This document shows, piece after piece, positions 18,144-28,782 of a stretch of DNA of 64,000 nucleotides. Positions within the stretch are counted from its first letter, which is position 1; every line of letters starts with the position of its first letter. The translations under genes and the position numbers were made by a program. The stretch comes from Methylomarinum sp. Ch1-1 (lineage in GTDB: Bacteria > Pseudomonadota > Gammaproteobacteria > Methylococcales > Methylomonadaceae), in contig NZ_CP157743.1 of NCBI RefSeq assembly GCF_030717995.2, forward strand, positions 682,001 through 746,000. Direction: 5' to 3'. The notes beneath the pieces were generated by a model. It was not told the origin of the DNA and ran no database searches. It was given only the letters and a program-made list of their open reading frames with translations.

Positions 18144-18169
18144 GGCAGGGAGTGAGTCACGCCCCTGCC
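18144..18169 (-). terminator. Possible terminator between gyrB and thyA
   Basis: Arms GGCAGGG (18144-18150) and CCCTGCC (18163-18169) form a GC-rich stem with a 12-base loop, followed on the minus strand by a short T-rich run (GTTTAT). It would end transcription of the dnaA-gyrB block before thyA. The T-run is weak, so attenuation is also possible. Confidence 0.35.
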
Positions 18170-18188
18170 CCTTCAGTCTTTTACCTTC

Positions 18189-20648
<2,460 letters not shown>

Positions 20649-20673
20649 TCACAATCATCAGGGTTGTTTTTTG

Positions 20674-20730
20674 CAATTATTCAGTGTCTTTCAAGACTTA
20701 GGCAGCAGATCATTGAGTTCTCGGGCTGAA
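20674..20730. repeat. Decayed solo end of family B element
   Basis: The sequence from AATTATTCAGTGTCTTTC to TTGAGTTCTCGGG matches the long terminal repeat of family B (compare 28194-28250) with several changes. No opposite end is visible nearby, so it is a relic in the gyrB-recF gap. Confidence 0.6.
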
Positions 20731-20745
20731 CAATTATGTTTTTAA

Positions 20746-20761
20746 TGTTCCACGTGGAACA
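20746..20761. promoter_or_regulatory. parS-like site 1 (ParB binding)
   Basis: Perfect 16-bp palindrome TGTTCCACGTGGAACA, immediately downstream of the recF stop. It matches the gammaproteobacterial chromosomal parS type (Pseudomonas-like), which differs from the Bacillus/Vibrio form by the inner C/G pairs. Location about 4 kb from dnaA fits the usual origin-proximal clustering. ParA/ParB genes are not in this window. Confidence 0.85.
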
Positions 20762-21835
20762 TCATGGCGATGCAATCGCGCCATGTTCCACGTGGAACAC
20801 CTTGTAGTTTTCAATGTCATTAATTTCGCCGAAATCGGCAAGCTCGGTCGAAGACATGAATACCTGGCAATTCAGATCGGCCAGATATTTTACCAATTTT
20901 GTCCTGTTAACAGTATCCAATTCGGCGGATAAATCGTCGATCAAAATGTAAACCGGACGACCGCTGTGTAGATGCAATAGCTCGACCTGGGCGAGTTTCA
21001 AACCCAGAACCAATAACTTCAATTGCCCTCTGGAAACATAGTCTCGAGCATTGCGGCCATGAAAAAGCAATTTAAAATCGGCTCGGTGAGGACCGCTGTG
21101 GGTGTAACCATAGCGCATGTCCTTGTCATGATCGCGATCTAAAACTTGCAGCAAATCTTGTTCGCGATCCCAACCACAAAAATAATTCAGCTCGAGATCC
21201 ACGTCGGCTAAAAAATAGCGGCAAACATCTAGAAAGACCGGTTGCAGTCGTCGTATATAGTTTTCGCGATATTCATTGACCAAAACGCCATATTTGACCA
21301 GTTCTAGATTCCAGACATGCACTTCCTTCGCTAAACCACGCTTCAATAGCGAATTGCGCTGCTGCAGTACTTTTTTGAAGTTACGCCAAGCCGGAAGAAA
21401 ATTAGGCTGATCATTAAAACTCCCCCAATCGATAAATTCTCGACGTACTTGCGGGCCGGCATCAAGCAATCTGTAACTCTTCGGGTGTATCAGTTGTAGC
21501 GGCAAAAAATAAGCCAGATCGGACTTGCTTTTCGTTTCACGATTGATGTGTATATCGTATTTTTGTTGATTAATCTGTATCCCTAATTGCGACAACTGTT
21601 CATTTTGTTGCCGAACTTGTGCGGAAACTATCAGGTCGGTTTGATCAAATTCGATCGCCTGTCGGATCTGAGCAGCGCGGAACGAACGGGCGCGACCCAA
21701 GATAAAAATAGCCTCCAGCAAAGAACTTTTACCGCTGGCGTTCGGACCGATAATAAAATTGACGGAAGGAGAAGGCAAAAGTGTTGCCCGGTGGATATTT
21801 CGCACCGACAAAATATCCAGCTTCAGCAAGGTCAT
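20762..21835 (-). CDS. recF: DNA replication and repair protein RecF
   Basis: 357-residue SMC-like ATPase that loads RecA at single-strand gaps with RecOR. Walker A is FIIGPNASGKSSLLEAIF, the signature is YVSRGQLKLLVLGLKLAQ and Walker B is VYILIDDLSAELD. It sits between dnaN and gyrB as in most gammaproteobacteria. The last codons (…YKVFHVEHGA…) coincide with a parS palindrome, so the C-terminal residues FHVEH are imposed by a DNA-binding site. Confidence 0.97.
   Translation of the reverse strand: MTLLKLDILSVRNIHRATLLPSPSVNFIIGPNASGKSSLLEAIFILGRARSFRAAQIRQAIEFDQTDLIVSAQVRQQNEQLSQLGIQINQQKYDIHINRETKSKSDLAYFLPLQLIHPKSYRLLDAGPQVRREFIDWGSFNDQPNFLPAWRNFKKVLQQRNSLLKRGLAKEVHVWNLELVKYGVLVNEYRENYIRRLQPVFLDVCRYFLADVDLELNYFCGWDREQDLLQVLDRDHDKDMRYGYTHSGPHRADFKLLFHGRNARDYVSRGQLKLLVLGLKLAQVELLHLHSGRPVYILIDDLSAELDTVNRTKLVKYLADLNCQVFMSSTELADFGEINDIENYKVFHVEHGAIASP
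20784..20799. promoter_or_regulatory. parS-like site 2 inside recF coding region
   Basis: A second perfect TGTTCCACGTGGAACA, 38 bases from site 1, lying in codons for the RecF C-terminus. The two sites together form a larger imperfect palindrome. ParB would nucleate here and spread over recF and gyrB. Confidence 0.85.
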
Positions 21836-21940
21836 GAATTCAATTGCTTAAAAAAATACAGCCGATTAACTTTCGGCATTAAAAAACAGAGTTCACCGCT
21901 GACTAAAAAAGGCATGGTCTAAATCCCTCGGCAACAATCC

Positions 21941-22107
21941 CAGCAATTCCCAATTTGGCGTTCAAAAAGGGCATGGGGTGTGTTTGGCGAGGATGTCGGC
22001 AGCAAGGATGCGGCCGTCAAGCCCCCAGGGATGAGTTTACGGCGCTCCTCGACAGACACACCCCATGCCCTAAACACAGCAAAAATACTCAAATATGGGA
22101 ATTGCTG
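21941..22107. mobile_element. O element without hairpin H, 9-bp target duplication
   Basis: 167 bases with terminal inverted repeats CAGCAATTCCCA and TGGGAATTGCTG. Flanked by exact direct repeats CAACAATCC at 21932-21940 and 22108-22116. This is the simple form of O: its centre reads straight through (TTTACGGCGC) where other copies carry H. It lies between dnaN and recF, so it interrupts the replication gene block without breaking a gene. Confidence 0.92.
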
Positions 22108-22173
22108 CAACAATCCGTGTTGACAGCCAACAGTAAAAAGAAACTTTATGTTGCCGAAAGCCGCAATCATTGA

Positions 22174-23274
22174 TTATAAGCGCATTGGCATTACGATGAA
22201 CTTGAATAACGGCTGCTCAGGTTCCTCGATAAAACAACTGCTGGCATTGCTGGCGATGCTCAGCACCGCCATTTCCGAATCGAGATTGGAAACCGCATCC
22301 AATAGATATTGCGAATTAAAGGAAATGGTCAAACTCTCTCCCTGATATTGCATCACCAACTCCTCTTCCGCTTCATCATGCTCCGGATTGTGAGTACTGA
22401 TTTTTAGCAGGTTTTCCGAAATATCCAACGTGACGCCTTTGAATTTTTCATTGGACAACACTGCAACCCGGGTCAATGCGTCTTTAAGAATTTGTTTCTG
22501 AATTAAAATCGGATTGTGAAAAGGTTGATCAAACACACGTCCAAAATCAGGATATTTAGCATCGACCAGTTTCGCCGAAAAAACCAAGTCCTGATAAAAG
22601 ATCCTGATGTTATTGTTGGAGAATTGAATATTTAGTTCCGCATCGGAATCGGACAACAAGCGACTTAACTCCTGCACCCCTTTTCTAGGCACGATGATGC
22701 GTTCTTCATAACCGGTGGAGACACCGATATCATCTTGATATATCGATAAACGATGACCGTCGGAGGCCACCAATTTTATCTGACTGTTGCTCACGTGTAA
22801 TAACAAGCCGTTCAGATAGTAACGTACATCCTGATTGGCCATGCAGAAAATTGTCTTATCTAACGCTTTTTTTAACTTGCCGGCATTGATCGTAAAATGA
22901 TTTTCAAATTCCGACTCATTAAATTCAGGATAATTTTCAGCCGGCAACGTCGTCAACAAAAAACGGCCGCGTCCGGAAGTGACTTTTACCTTGTCGTCCT
23001 TGTATTCAATCTTGATTTCCGCATCATTCGGCAATAAACGACAAATATCGAGAAATTTTCTCGCCGGCACGGTAATCGTACCCGGTTGTTCCACGTTTAA
23101 ATTGATTTTTACGATAATCTGGATTTCAAGATCAGTACCAGTTAACACCAATTGATTCTCAGTGACATCAAGCAGCACATTGGAAAGTATCGGCATGGTT
23201 TGTCTTTTTTCTATGACACTGACAATTTGCTGTAGCGGTGTTAAAAGCTGATCTCTATTAATAATAAATTTCAT
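22174..23274 (-). CDS. dnaN: DNA polymerase III sliding clamp (beta subunit)
   Basis: 366 residues from the ATG that gives the standard N-terminus MKFIINRDQLLTPLQQI. Three repeated clamp domains are recognisable, with MPILSNVLLDV, FMCMANQDVRYYLNGLLLH-type (here IFCMANQDVRYYLNG) and the C-terminal PLFKFIVMPMRL. It forms the ring-shaped processivity clamp. It is second in the dnaA operon; the dnaA-dnaN gap (23275-23465) has its own DnaA-box-like sites. An O element follows it before recF. Confidence 0.97.
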   Translation of the reverse strand: MKFIINRDQLLTPLQQIVSVIEKRQTMPILSNVLLDVTENQLVLTGTDLEIQIIVKINLNVEQPGTITVPARKFLDICRLLPNDAEIKIEYKDDKVKVTSGRGRFLLTTLPAENYPEFNESEFENHFTINAGKLKKALDKTIFCMANQDVRYYLNGLLLHVSNSQIKLVASDGHRLSIYQDDIGVSTGYEERIIVPRKGVQELSRLLSDSDAELNIQFSNNNIRIFYQDLVFSAKLVDAKYPDFGRVFDQPFHNPILIQKQILKDALTRVAVLSNEKFKGVTLDISENLLKISTHNPEHDEAEEELVMQYQGESLTISFNSQYLLDAVSNLDSEMAVLSIASNASSCFIEEPEQPLFKFIVMPMRL

Positions 23275-23465
23275 AAAATATATTTTTTTATTTATTACTA
23301 CTATTAATCCACTCAAAGCCTGTGGAAAAGTTAAAATTTTGTTTATAAATCATAGCGTTGTTGTGTTTATAAACATGTTGCTGGCTAGCCCTGTTAATTG
23401 TTGGCAAAACTGTGGAAAACTCGGTTAAGCATTTTCCACACATCTTTTCCACAACTTATAAGCCT
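23275..23465. promoter_or_regulatory. dnaA-dnaN intergenic region with DnaA-box-like repeats
   Basis: AT-rich block TTATTACTACTATTAA followed by TGTGGAAAA (two copies) and TTTTCCACA (two copies), each one mismatch from the DnaA box TTATCCACA. The order AT-rich tract then box, same orientation, resembles the two modules upstream of dnaA. Likely binds DnaA for dnaN regulation or as an auxiliary origin part. Confidence 0.6.
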
Positions 23466-24785
23466 TTAATGTGACAAGGTTCTCAACAGGTTCTGGTAAT
23501 CCTCGGAAACCTTAACATCACTATCCTTTAAAGCGGCGATTCTTTTACAGGCGTTGATGACTGTCGTGTGATCCCTGCCTCCAAACGCATCGCCGATTTC
23601 CGGGTAACTGTGTGAAGTCAGTTCTCTGGCCAGCGCCATCGCTATCTGTCGAGGCCGCGTAATCGATTGTTTACGGTTTTTCGAGGACAAATCGGCGACT
23701 CTGATTTTGAAATATTCAGCCACGGTCTTTTGGATGTTATCGATGTTGACCAGCTTATCCTGCAATGAAATCAAATCGTGTAACGCTTCCTTGGTAAATT
23801 CGACGGTGATTTCCCGGCCGGTGAATTGTGAATTGGCCAGCACTCGTCGCAAGGCCCCTTCCAGATCACGCACATTGGATGGAATACGCTTGGCGATAAA
23901 AAAAGCGACTTCCTGGTCCAGTTCGACATTCGCGGACTTAGCCTTTTTCATCAGAATGGCGGCACGTGTTTCAAGATCGGGGGGTTCGATCGCAACCGGT
24001 AATCCCCAGCCAAAACGTGATTTGAGCCTATCTTCCAGACCTTCGATTTCTTTCGGGTACTTATCACACGTTAAAACCACCTGATGTTTCTTATCAAGCA
24101 GGTTGTTGAAGGTGTGAAAAAATTCCTCCTGAGAACGTTCCTTGCCGGCCAAAAACTGGATGTCGTCAATCAATAGAATATCAATACTGCGGTAATAATC
24201 CTTGAAATTATTAATCGTGTTCTGCTGCAAGGCCCTGACCATATCCTGGACGAACTTCTCCGAATGCAGATAGACAATATTGGCGGAGGGATTCTGTTCC
24301 AATACCGCATTGCCGATCGCATGCATCAAGTGAGTTTTCCCCAAGCCTGAACTGCCATAAATAAACAGGGGATTATAAGCCTTACCGATATTTTCAGAAA
24401 CCTGTACCGAAGCCGCTCTGGCCAGCTGATTGGATTTACCTTCGACAAAACTGTCGAAGGTAAATGCTCTGTTCAGAAAATTGGGTTGTTTCTTTTTTTG
24501 CGCAGGCGCCTTATTGATGCTGGGCGGCACCTTGACGACCGGTGATTTTTTACTGCCGATTTCAAATTGCAGTCCCATTGTGCCATTGGAGAATTCATAG
24601 ATGGCATCTTCAATTTTAGCTAAGAAATGCTGTTTCACATGTTCGACGATAAATCGGTTTGGTGCTAACAGCTTCAATTTTTCGTCAGTTTCTACGGCCT
24701 GCAAGGGTCTGATCCAGGTGCTGAAGTCACCTGAAGGGATTTCATGCTCAAGTTTGTCTAGGCAATTGTTCCAGATAGCGCTCAT
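23466..24785 (-). CDS. dnaA: Chromosomal replication initiator DnaA
   Basis: 439 residues. Domain I (about 1-90) for helicase loading, a short linker, then AAA+ domain III with Walker [16 protein letters not shown] (about residue 145), Walker [23 protein letters not shown] and sensor [12 protein letters not shown]. Domain IV carries the DnaA-box-binding signature [16 protein letters not shown] near the C-terminus. The start matches the normal [13 protein letters not shown]. It is first of the dnaA-dnaN-recF-gyrB block, with oriC-like sequence upstream. Confidence 0.98.
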   Translation of the reverse strand: MSAIWNNCLDKLEHEIPSGDFSTWIRPLQAVETDEKLKLLAPNRFIVEHVKQHFLAKIEDAIYEFSNGTMGLQFEIGSKKSPVVKVPPSINKAPAQKKKQPNFLNRAFTFDSFVEGKSNQLARAASVQVSENIGKAYNPLFIYGSSGLGKTHLMHAIGNAVLEQNPSANIVYLHSEKFVQDMVRALQQNTINNFKDYYRSIDILLIDDIQFLAGKERSQEEFFHTFNNLLDKKHQVVLTCDKYPKEIEGLEDRLKSRFGWGLPVAIEPPDLETRAAILMKKAKSANVELDQEVAFFIAKRIPSNVRDLEGALRRVLANSQFTGREITVEFTKEALHDLISLQDKLVNIDNIQKTVAEYFKIRVADLSSKNRKQSITRPRQIAMALARELTSHSYPEIGDAFGGRDHTTVINACKRIAALKDSDVKVSEDYQNLLRTLSH

Positions 24786-24845
24786 TTAATAGGGTCAATA
24801 ATCGGATAAAACTACGGGGAGTCATTTTATGACTAACGAAGCATA

Positions 24846-25050
24846 GTTAATATTAACTAAATAGATATTTTATCTTTATTATTACTATTAAGTCACTCAA
24901 AACCTGTGGATAACTTAAATTTTAATAAAAAAATCAATGTTCTGTTTTGTATAAAAAGATGTTGATCAGGGCTAGACAAAGCTGTTTGCAAATCGTGGAC
25001 AACACAGGGGGGCTAATTTCGGCACAGTTTATCCCCAAGTTTTGCGCGGC
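24846..25050. other. Probable oriC module 1
   Basis: Upstream of dnaA. AT-rich tract (TATTTTATCTTTATTATTACTATTAAG) followed by a perfect DnaA box TGTGGATAA at 24905-24913, then CGTGGACAA and TTATCCCCA (25029-25037) variants. The same order and much of the sequence recur 510 bases away (module 2). AT-rich unwinding element next to boxes upstream of dnaA is the usual bacterial oriC plan. Confidence 0.7.
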
Positions 25051-25355
25051 AAAGCTAACACTTTTTCAACAGCGAGGGTTGTCCGCTGAAAATTGAGGTC
25101 AAAACAGATCAGTGCGCGAAACTTGCCGGCGCATGACGTAAATTTTGGCTGGATGTACAGCATGGTTAAATTGTTAGCGACAGTGCATGAAATTTTTGCT
25201 GCCGCTAGGATCCGGTTTGCGGCAACAAGAATCATTCCTTCTGGAGTGACCGGCTAAGCGATTTTTTGCAAAGTCAGTTGTGGATCAGGCCTTAGACCAC
25301 TCCCTGTCGTTAGGCATCGATGGCATTCGGCGATGGATGCGATTCTGACTACGTC
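25051..25355. other. Spacer between the two oriC-like modules
   Basis: No supported gene. The first ~60 bases still resemble the sequence after module 2 (TTTTTCAACAG versus TTTATCAACAG). A DnaA-box-like TGTGGATCA lies at 25279-25287. Open frames here lack start signals and look incidental. Confidence 0.5.
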
Positions 25356-25640
25356 GGTTAATAATAACTAAATAAATATCTTTATCTTATTATTACTATT
25401 AAGCAGCATAAAATCTGTGGATAAAGCTATATTTCACTATAAATTCAGGGTGTTGCCATGTTTAAAAAAATGTTGACAGGAGGCTGTTAAAGCTGTTGCT
25501 AAGTCGGGATAAAAAACCAAGATACATTGCCGACACAACATATCCCCATGTTTTGTCCCCTCTAAATCACAATTTATCAACAGAAGGCTATAAATCTATG
25601 GCGGTTCGACTAATGAAACGAAGCTTTCAGGGCAATTTGG
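25356..25640. other. Probable oriC module 2 (duplicate)
   Basis: Begins GTTAATAATAACTAAATA like module 1, contains the same TTATTATTACTATTAAG tract and a perfect DnaA box TGTGGATAA at 25416-25424, and ends with ATATCCCCATGTTTTG matching the end of module 1. Offset from module 1 is 510 bases. Another perfect box TTATCCACA is at 25797-25805, outside the module and in opposite orientation. Confidence 0.65.
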
Positions 25641-25796
25641 TCGCGAGATTGAGGAATGATGTTGAAATCTTGAACAGACGTTTATGGTAAGCGACAGCCG
25701 AAGTATAATGCCGATGATTTAAGTACAGCAGAAGATACAGCCAGTTTCAGTGGAAATGGATCGCAGTGAAAGCGTCATCAATATGCCTGATTCGAT

Positions 25797-25805
25797 TTAT
25801 CCACA
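25797..25805. promoter_or_regulatory. Perfect DnaA box TTATCCACA
   Basis: Exact consensus 9-mer in opposite orientation to the boxes in modules 1 and 2, at the outer edge of the origin region. Confidence 0.6.
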
Positions 25806-25913
25806 GCTTATATGCATGTCGGCATGATTCGGCTAGTGAGATCATGCGCATTGCTGGCGTTATACACCCCAAGCCCTCTTCGTTATCCAAATTAGGAATG
25901 GCTGGAATTGAAC

Positions 25914-26166
25914 CAGCAATTCCCAGTTTGAGTATTTTTGCGGGGTTTAGGGCATGGGGTGTGTCTGTCGAGGAGCGCCGTTCACCCAGCACCTAAATTC
26001 CATGGCTACTGGACTATATTTTACATTCCAGGATAATTTAGGTTAATTTAGGTGCTGGGTAAACCCATCCCTGGGGGCTTGACGGCAGCATCCTTGCTGC
26101 CGACATCCTCGCCAAACACACCCCATGCCCTTTTTGAACGCCAAAGTGATGATATGGGAATGGCTG
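25914..26166. mobile_element. O element with nested hairpin H, 9-bp target duplication
   Basis: 253 bases, ends CAGCAATTCCCAG and GGGAATGGCTG, flanked by exact repeats GAATTGAAC at 25905-25913 and 26167-26175. The H hairpin occupies 25981-26060 and has a short internal duplication in its right arm. Bases 25865-25904 immediately to the left are the right end of another, variant O element (with CCAAATT.. and CACCCCAAGCCC), so two O copies once met here. Confidence 0.9.
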
Positions 26167-26275
26167 GAATTGAACTTAGAATTGGTCAAATGGCGTCGAT
26201 AGGAGTAAAGTAGTAAAATTGCGTAGCGAATCAATTTGGCTAGACGGACTGCGTATCACTGACAAATGAGGTTTT

Positions 26276-26926
26276 ATGTCTCCGTTACGCATTCGTTATC
26301 AAACTATCGAGTTTGATAACGTGGATATACATCTACGTACTTTACGGGATCGGCAGCAGTATCTTGACGTTGACGGTGTCGCGGCAAAACTGGGAATATC
26401 GTCGGCTACGTGGCCTTTGTTCGGGATCGTCTGGGATTCGAGCGAAGTTCTCGCCCATCTGATGTACGATTACAAGGTCGCCGGCAAGCGAATTTTGGAA
26501 GTCGGTTGCGGCATCGCCCTGTCCAGTCTAGTGCTTAATCATCGTCATGCCGATATTACCGCCACCGATTACCATCCCGAAGCAGAACACTTTCTGTTGG
26601 AAAACGTTCGGTTGAATAAAGGCAACGCCATTCCATTCGTTCGCACCGGTTGGGGGGATCAGGATAGCGACCTGGGCGAATTTGATCTGCTGATAGGCAG
26701 TGATCTGTTGTATGAGAGCGAACATGTCGAACTTTTGGCCGGTTTTATCGATCATCACGCCAAACCGCACTGCGATGTGATACTGGTTGATCCGGGACGT
26801 GGCCACCATGCCCGTTTCAGCAAAAAAATGATCGGCTTGGGTTACTCGCACAGTCAAAACAAGCCTGACAATGTCGATTATCTGAGCCGACCGTTTCGTG
26901 GACAGGTTCTTCAGTATCAACGTTGA
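26276..26926 (+). CDS. Class I SAM-dependent methyltransferase
   Basis: 216 residues. Motif I is ILEVGCGIALSSLVL (about residue 75), the post-I acidic segment is ADITATDYHP, and motif IV is DLLIGSDLLYE (about residue 140). The spacing and the Trp-rich N-terminal stretch (ATWPLFGIVWDSSEVLAHLM) resemble the METTL21/methyltransferase_16 family, whose eukaryotic members methylate lysines in proteins. The bacterial substrate is unknown. It stands alone, with a TGAGG-type ribosome site before the ATG. Confidence 0.75.
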   Translation: MSPLRIRYQTIEFDNVDIHLRTLRDRQQYLDVDGVAAKLGISSATWPLFGIVWDSSEVLAHLMYDYKVAGKRILEVGCGIALSSLVLNHRHADITATDYHPEAEHFLLENVRLNKGNAIPFVRTGWGDQDSDLGEFDLLIGSDLLYESEHVELLAGFIDHHAKPHCDVILVDPGRGHHARFSKKMIGLGYSHSQNKPDNVDYLSRPFRGQVLQYQR

Positions 26927-26985
26927 ATCACCCTATGTAAGGCTTTATGCGACGGGCAATGAGGACAACTCAGGCGACGGCAGGT

Positions 26986-28191
26986 TTAACGTTTCGCCAA
27001 GGCATTGATCGGATTCAACGCGGCGGCTTTTCTGGCCGGCAGCACACCGAACAGCAAGCCGGTAAAAATCGCGACGGCAACCGCGGCGAGTAACGCCCAG
27101 AGCGGTAAAACCAGGGGAAAATCTTGATATATCCATTGCAGTATCATTAGTGCGACTTTGCCCAGCAGCATGCCTAGCAACGCACCGGCCAACGACAGTA
27201 TGGCCGCTTCGGTTAAAAATAGCCATTGCAACTGATTCCCGGTCGCTCCCAATGCCTTTAACAGACCGATCTCGGCGGTTCTTTGCGTGACGCTGACCAA
27301 CATCACATTCATCACCAAAACACCGGCGACCAATAGACTGATGCTGGCAATGCTAGCGACCGTTAAGGTCAGCGCCGTTAAAATATCATCAAAAGCACTG
27401 ACGACGCTGTCCTGGGTAATGATGGTAATATCGTCTTCTCCTTCATGCCGGTTTTTTATGATTTGACGAATATGTTCCTTGGCTTGGTGCATCGCTTGTT
27501 TCGATTTTGCCTCCGCCAGAATTCTGAACAATGAATGATTATTAAAAAGAATTTGTGCCGAAGCCACAGGTACGACGACGACATCATCTAAATCGACGCC
27601 GATCGATTGACCCTCGGAGGCGAGTACGCCGATAACCTGGAAACGCCGGTCATTGATGCGCAACCATTGCCCTAAGACATCCCGGTTTGCGAACAGCTCG
27701 TTCTTGATGGTCTGACCGATCACGCAGATGGGGGATGCTTTTTCGATATCGGCCGGCGGTAAAAAACGCCCCTGAGCCAGATTCAGATGTCTGATCCGTC
27801 GCAGCGCCGTCGTTGAACCCATAATCGTACCTTCGCGCTCCAGGCCTAGTGCCGAGATCGGCGCTGAACCAACCGAGATCGGCGCCATGGCGGCAACATA
27901 TGGGCTGGAGTTGATGGCTTCGGCATCCTGCAGCGTCAAATCTCGCGGCGTTTCGCCGAACATAGGCGGCTGCCCGCCGGTGGTTTCGTTACGGCCCGGT
28001 AATATGATCAGTAAATGCGTGCCTAGCGCCTGGAATTCATGGACGACGTAACTGCGGGCGCTTTCACCCAGGGCGGTTAGGATCGTCACCGAGCCGATGC
28101 CGATGCTCATCGCCAGCACAATCAGCGAGGCGCGTAACGGTTGGGCAAATATTGCGGTCAAGGCTTGATTGACGGTGTCTTTAAAGCGCAT
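26986..28191 (-). CDS. MacB/FtsX-type ABC transporter permease
   Basis: 401 residues: one N-terminal membrane helix (SLIVLAMSIGIGSVTILTALG), a large periplasmic MacB_PCD domain (about 45-265) and three C-terminal helices with the FtsX motif AEIGLLKALGATGNQL. It forms an exporter with the ATPase at 28783 and the HlyD adaptor at 29439. Its start codon lies within the left copy of an 8-bp target duplication (28186-28193), because a 581-bp repeat B element has inserted directly upstream. Translational coupling to the ATPase has thereby been lost, and no strong ribosome site is visible in the new leader. Confidence 0.9.
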   Translation of the reverse strand: MRFKDTVNQALTAIFAQPLRASLIVLAMSIGIGSVTILTALGESARSYVVHEFQALGTHLLIILPGRNETTGGQPPMFGETPRDLTLQDAEAINSSPYVAAMAPISVGSAPISALGLEREGTIMGSTTALRRIRHLNLAQGRFLPPADIEKASPICVIGQTIKNELFANRDVLGQWLRINDRRFQVIGVLASEGQSIGVDLDDVVVVPVASAQILFNNHSLFRILAEAKSKQAMHQAKEHIRQIIKNRHEGEDDITIITQDSVVSAFDDILTALTLTVASIASISLLVAGVLVMNVMLVSVTQRTAEIGLLKALGATGNQLQWLFLTEAAILSLAGALLGMLLGKVALMILQWIYQDFPLVLPLWALLAAVAVAIFTGLLFGVLPARKAAALNPINALAKR

Positions 28192-28251
28192 GAGTAACTA
28201 TTCAGTATCTTTCAGGGTTTAGGGAGTAGACCATTGATTTCTCGGGACGGG

Positions 28252-28323
28252 TTCACCCAGCACCTAAATACCCTGGGTTATTGGCTATGATTAATAATCT
28301 TCGTTAATTTAGGTGCTGGGTTA
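28252..28323. repeat. Hairpin element H inside B copy 1
   Basis: Arms TTCACCCAGCACCTAAAT and ATTTAGGTGCTGGGTTAA with a loop of the ATTGGCTATGATTAAT type that matches the copy at 12336, not the majority loop. Confidence 0.85.
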
Positions 28324-28353
28324 ATACTTCCATGGCAGCTAACGGCATCCTGC

Positions 28354-28541
28354 CTCACGCGGCACTTGCACGTCCCTGTGCGGCGGCCGCTAGCGATGTC
28401 CTATCTCACGCGGCACTTGCACGTCCCTGTGCGGCGGCCGCTAGCGATGTCCTATCTCACGCGGCACTTGCACGTCCCTGTGCGGCGGCCGCTAGCGATG
28501 TCCTATCTCACGCGGCACTTGCACGTCCCTGTGCGGCGTAA
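28354..28541. repeat. Four tandem copies of a 51-bp GC-rich repeat
   Basis: Copies begin at 28354, 28405, 28456 and 28507 (last one partial) with no spacer and near-perfect identity. The unit contains GCGGCCGCTAGCGATG. As 51 is divisible by three, the array stays open in more than one frame; an ATG at 28332 reads a 69-residue peptide with a 17-residue period. There is no ribosome site, so I treat it as a minisatellite rather than a gene. Confidence 0.9.
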
Positions 28542-28782
28542 GGGGTGACTGCAACGTCTGACCGCCAGGGAGGGTGGGAATGCCACACCGGTCGGGAACC
28601 GGTGAGGTAGACCGTCAGGGACGATGGAAATGCAGATTTTGCAGGTAGAAAATTGCTCCTGCATTTTCTACATTTCCGCCTTCCTTGGCGGTCAGAGCAA
28701 AAAATCTGCCTGTTGCAGACAGCCCGATAAATCAATAGCCTACTCCCTCTGATAAAAATACGCTGAATAATTACGCGCATGA

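Larger units (their letters stand above)
28194..28774. mobile_element. Repeat element B copy 1, splitting an ABC transporter operon
   Basis: 581 bases with terminal repeats of about 55 bases beginning GTAACTATTCAGTATC on the left and ending with the inexact complement CGCTGAATAATTAC. Exact 8-bp direct repeats GCGCATGA flank it (28186-28193 and 28775-28782). Inside are a complete H hairpin (28252-28323), four copies of a 51-bp repeat, and a long palindromic stretch (28550-28700). Removing it restores a TAA-TC-ATG junction between ATPase and permease. Confidence 0.9.

Noticed and set aside
23085-23100. Third parS site in dnaN
   Set aside because: Only one half (GTTCCACGT) matches; the other half is not palindromic.
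25029-25690. Short open frames in the origin region (68 codons minus strand, 64 codons plus strand)
   Set aside because: They overlap oriC-like modules and DnaA boxes, lack ribosome sites and look incidental. rpmH, often found near dnaA, is not present.
28354-28541. CRISPR-like array
   Set aside because: The 51-bp units abut with no variable spacers and no cas genes are near. It is a simple tandem repeat.
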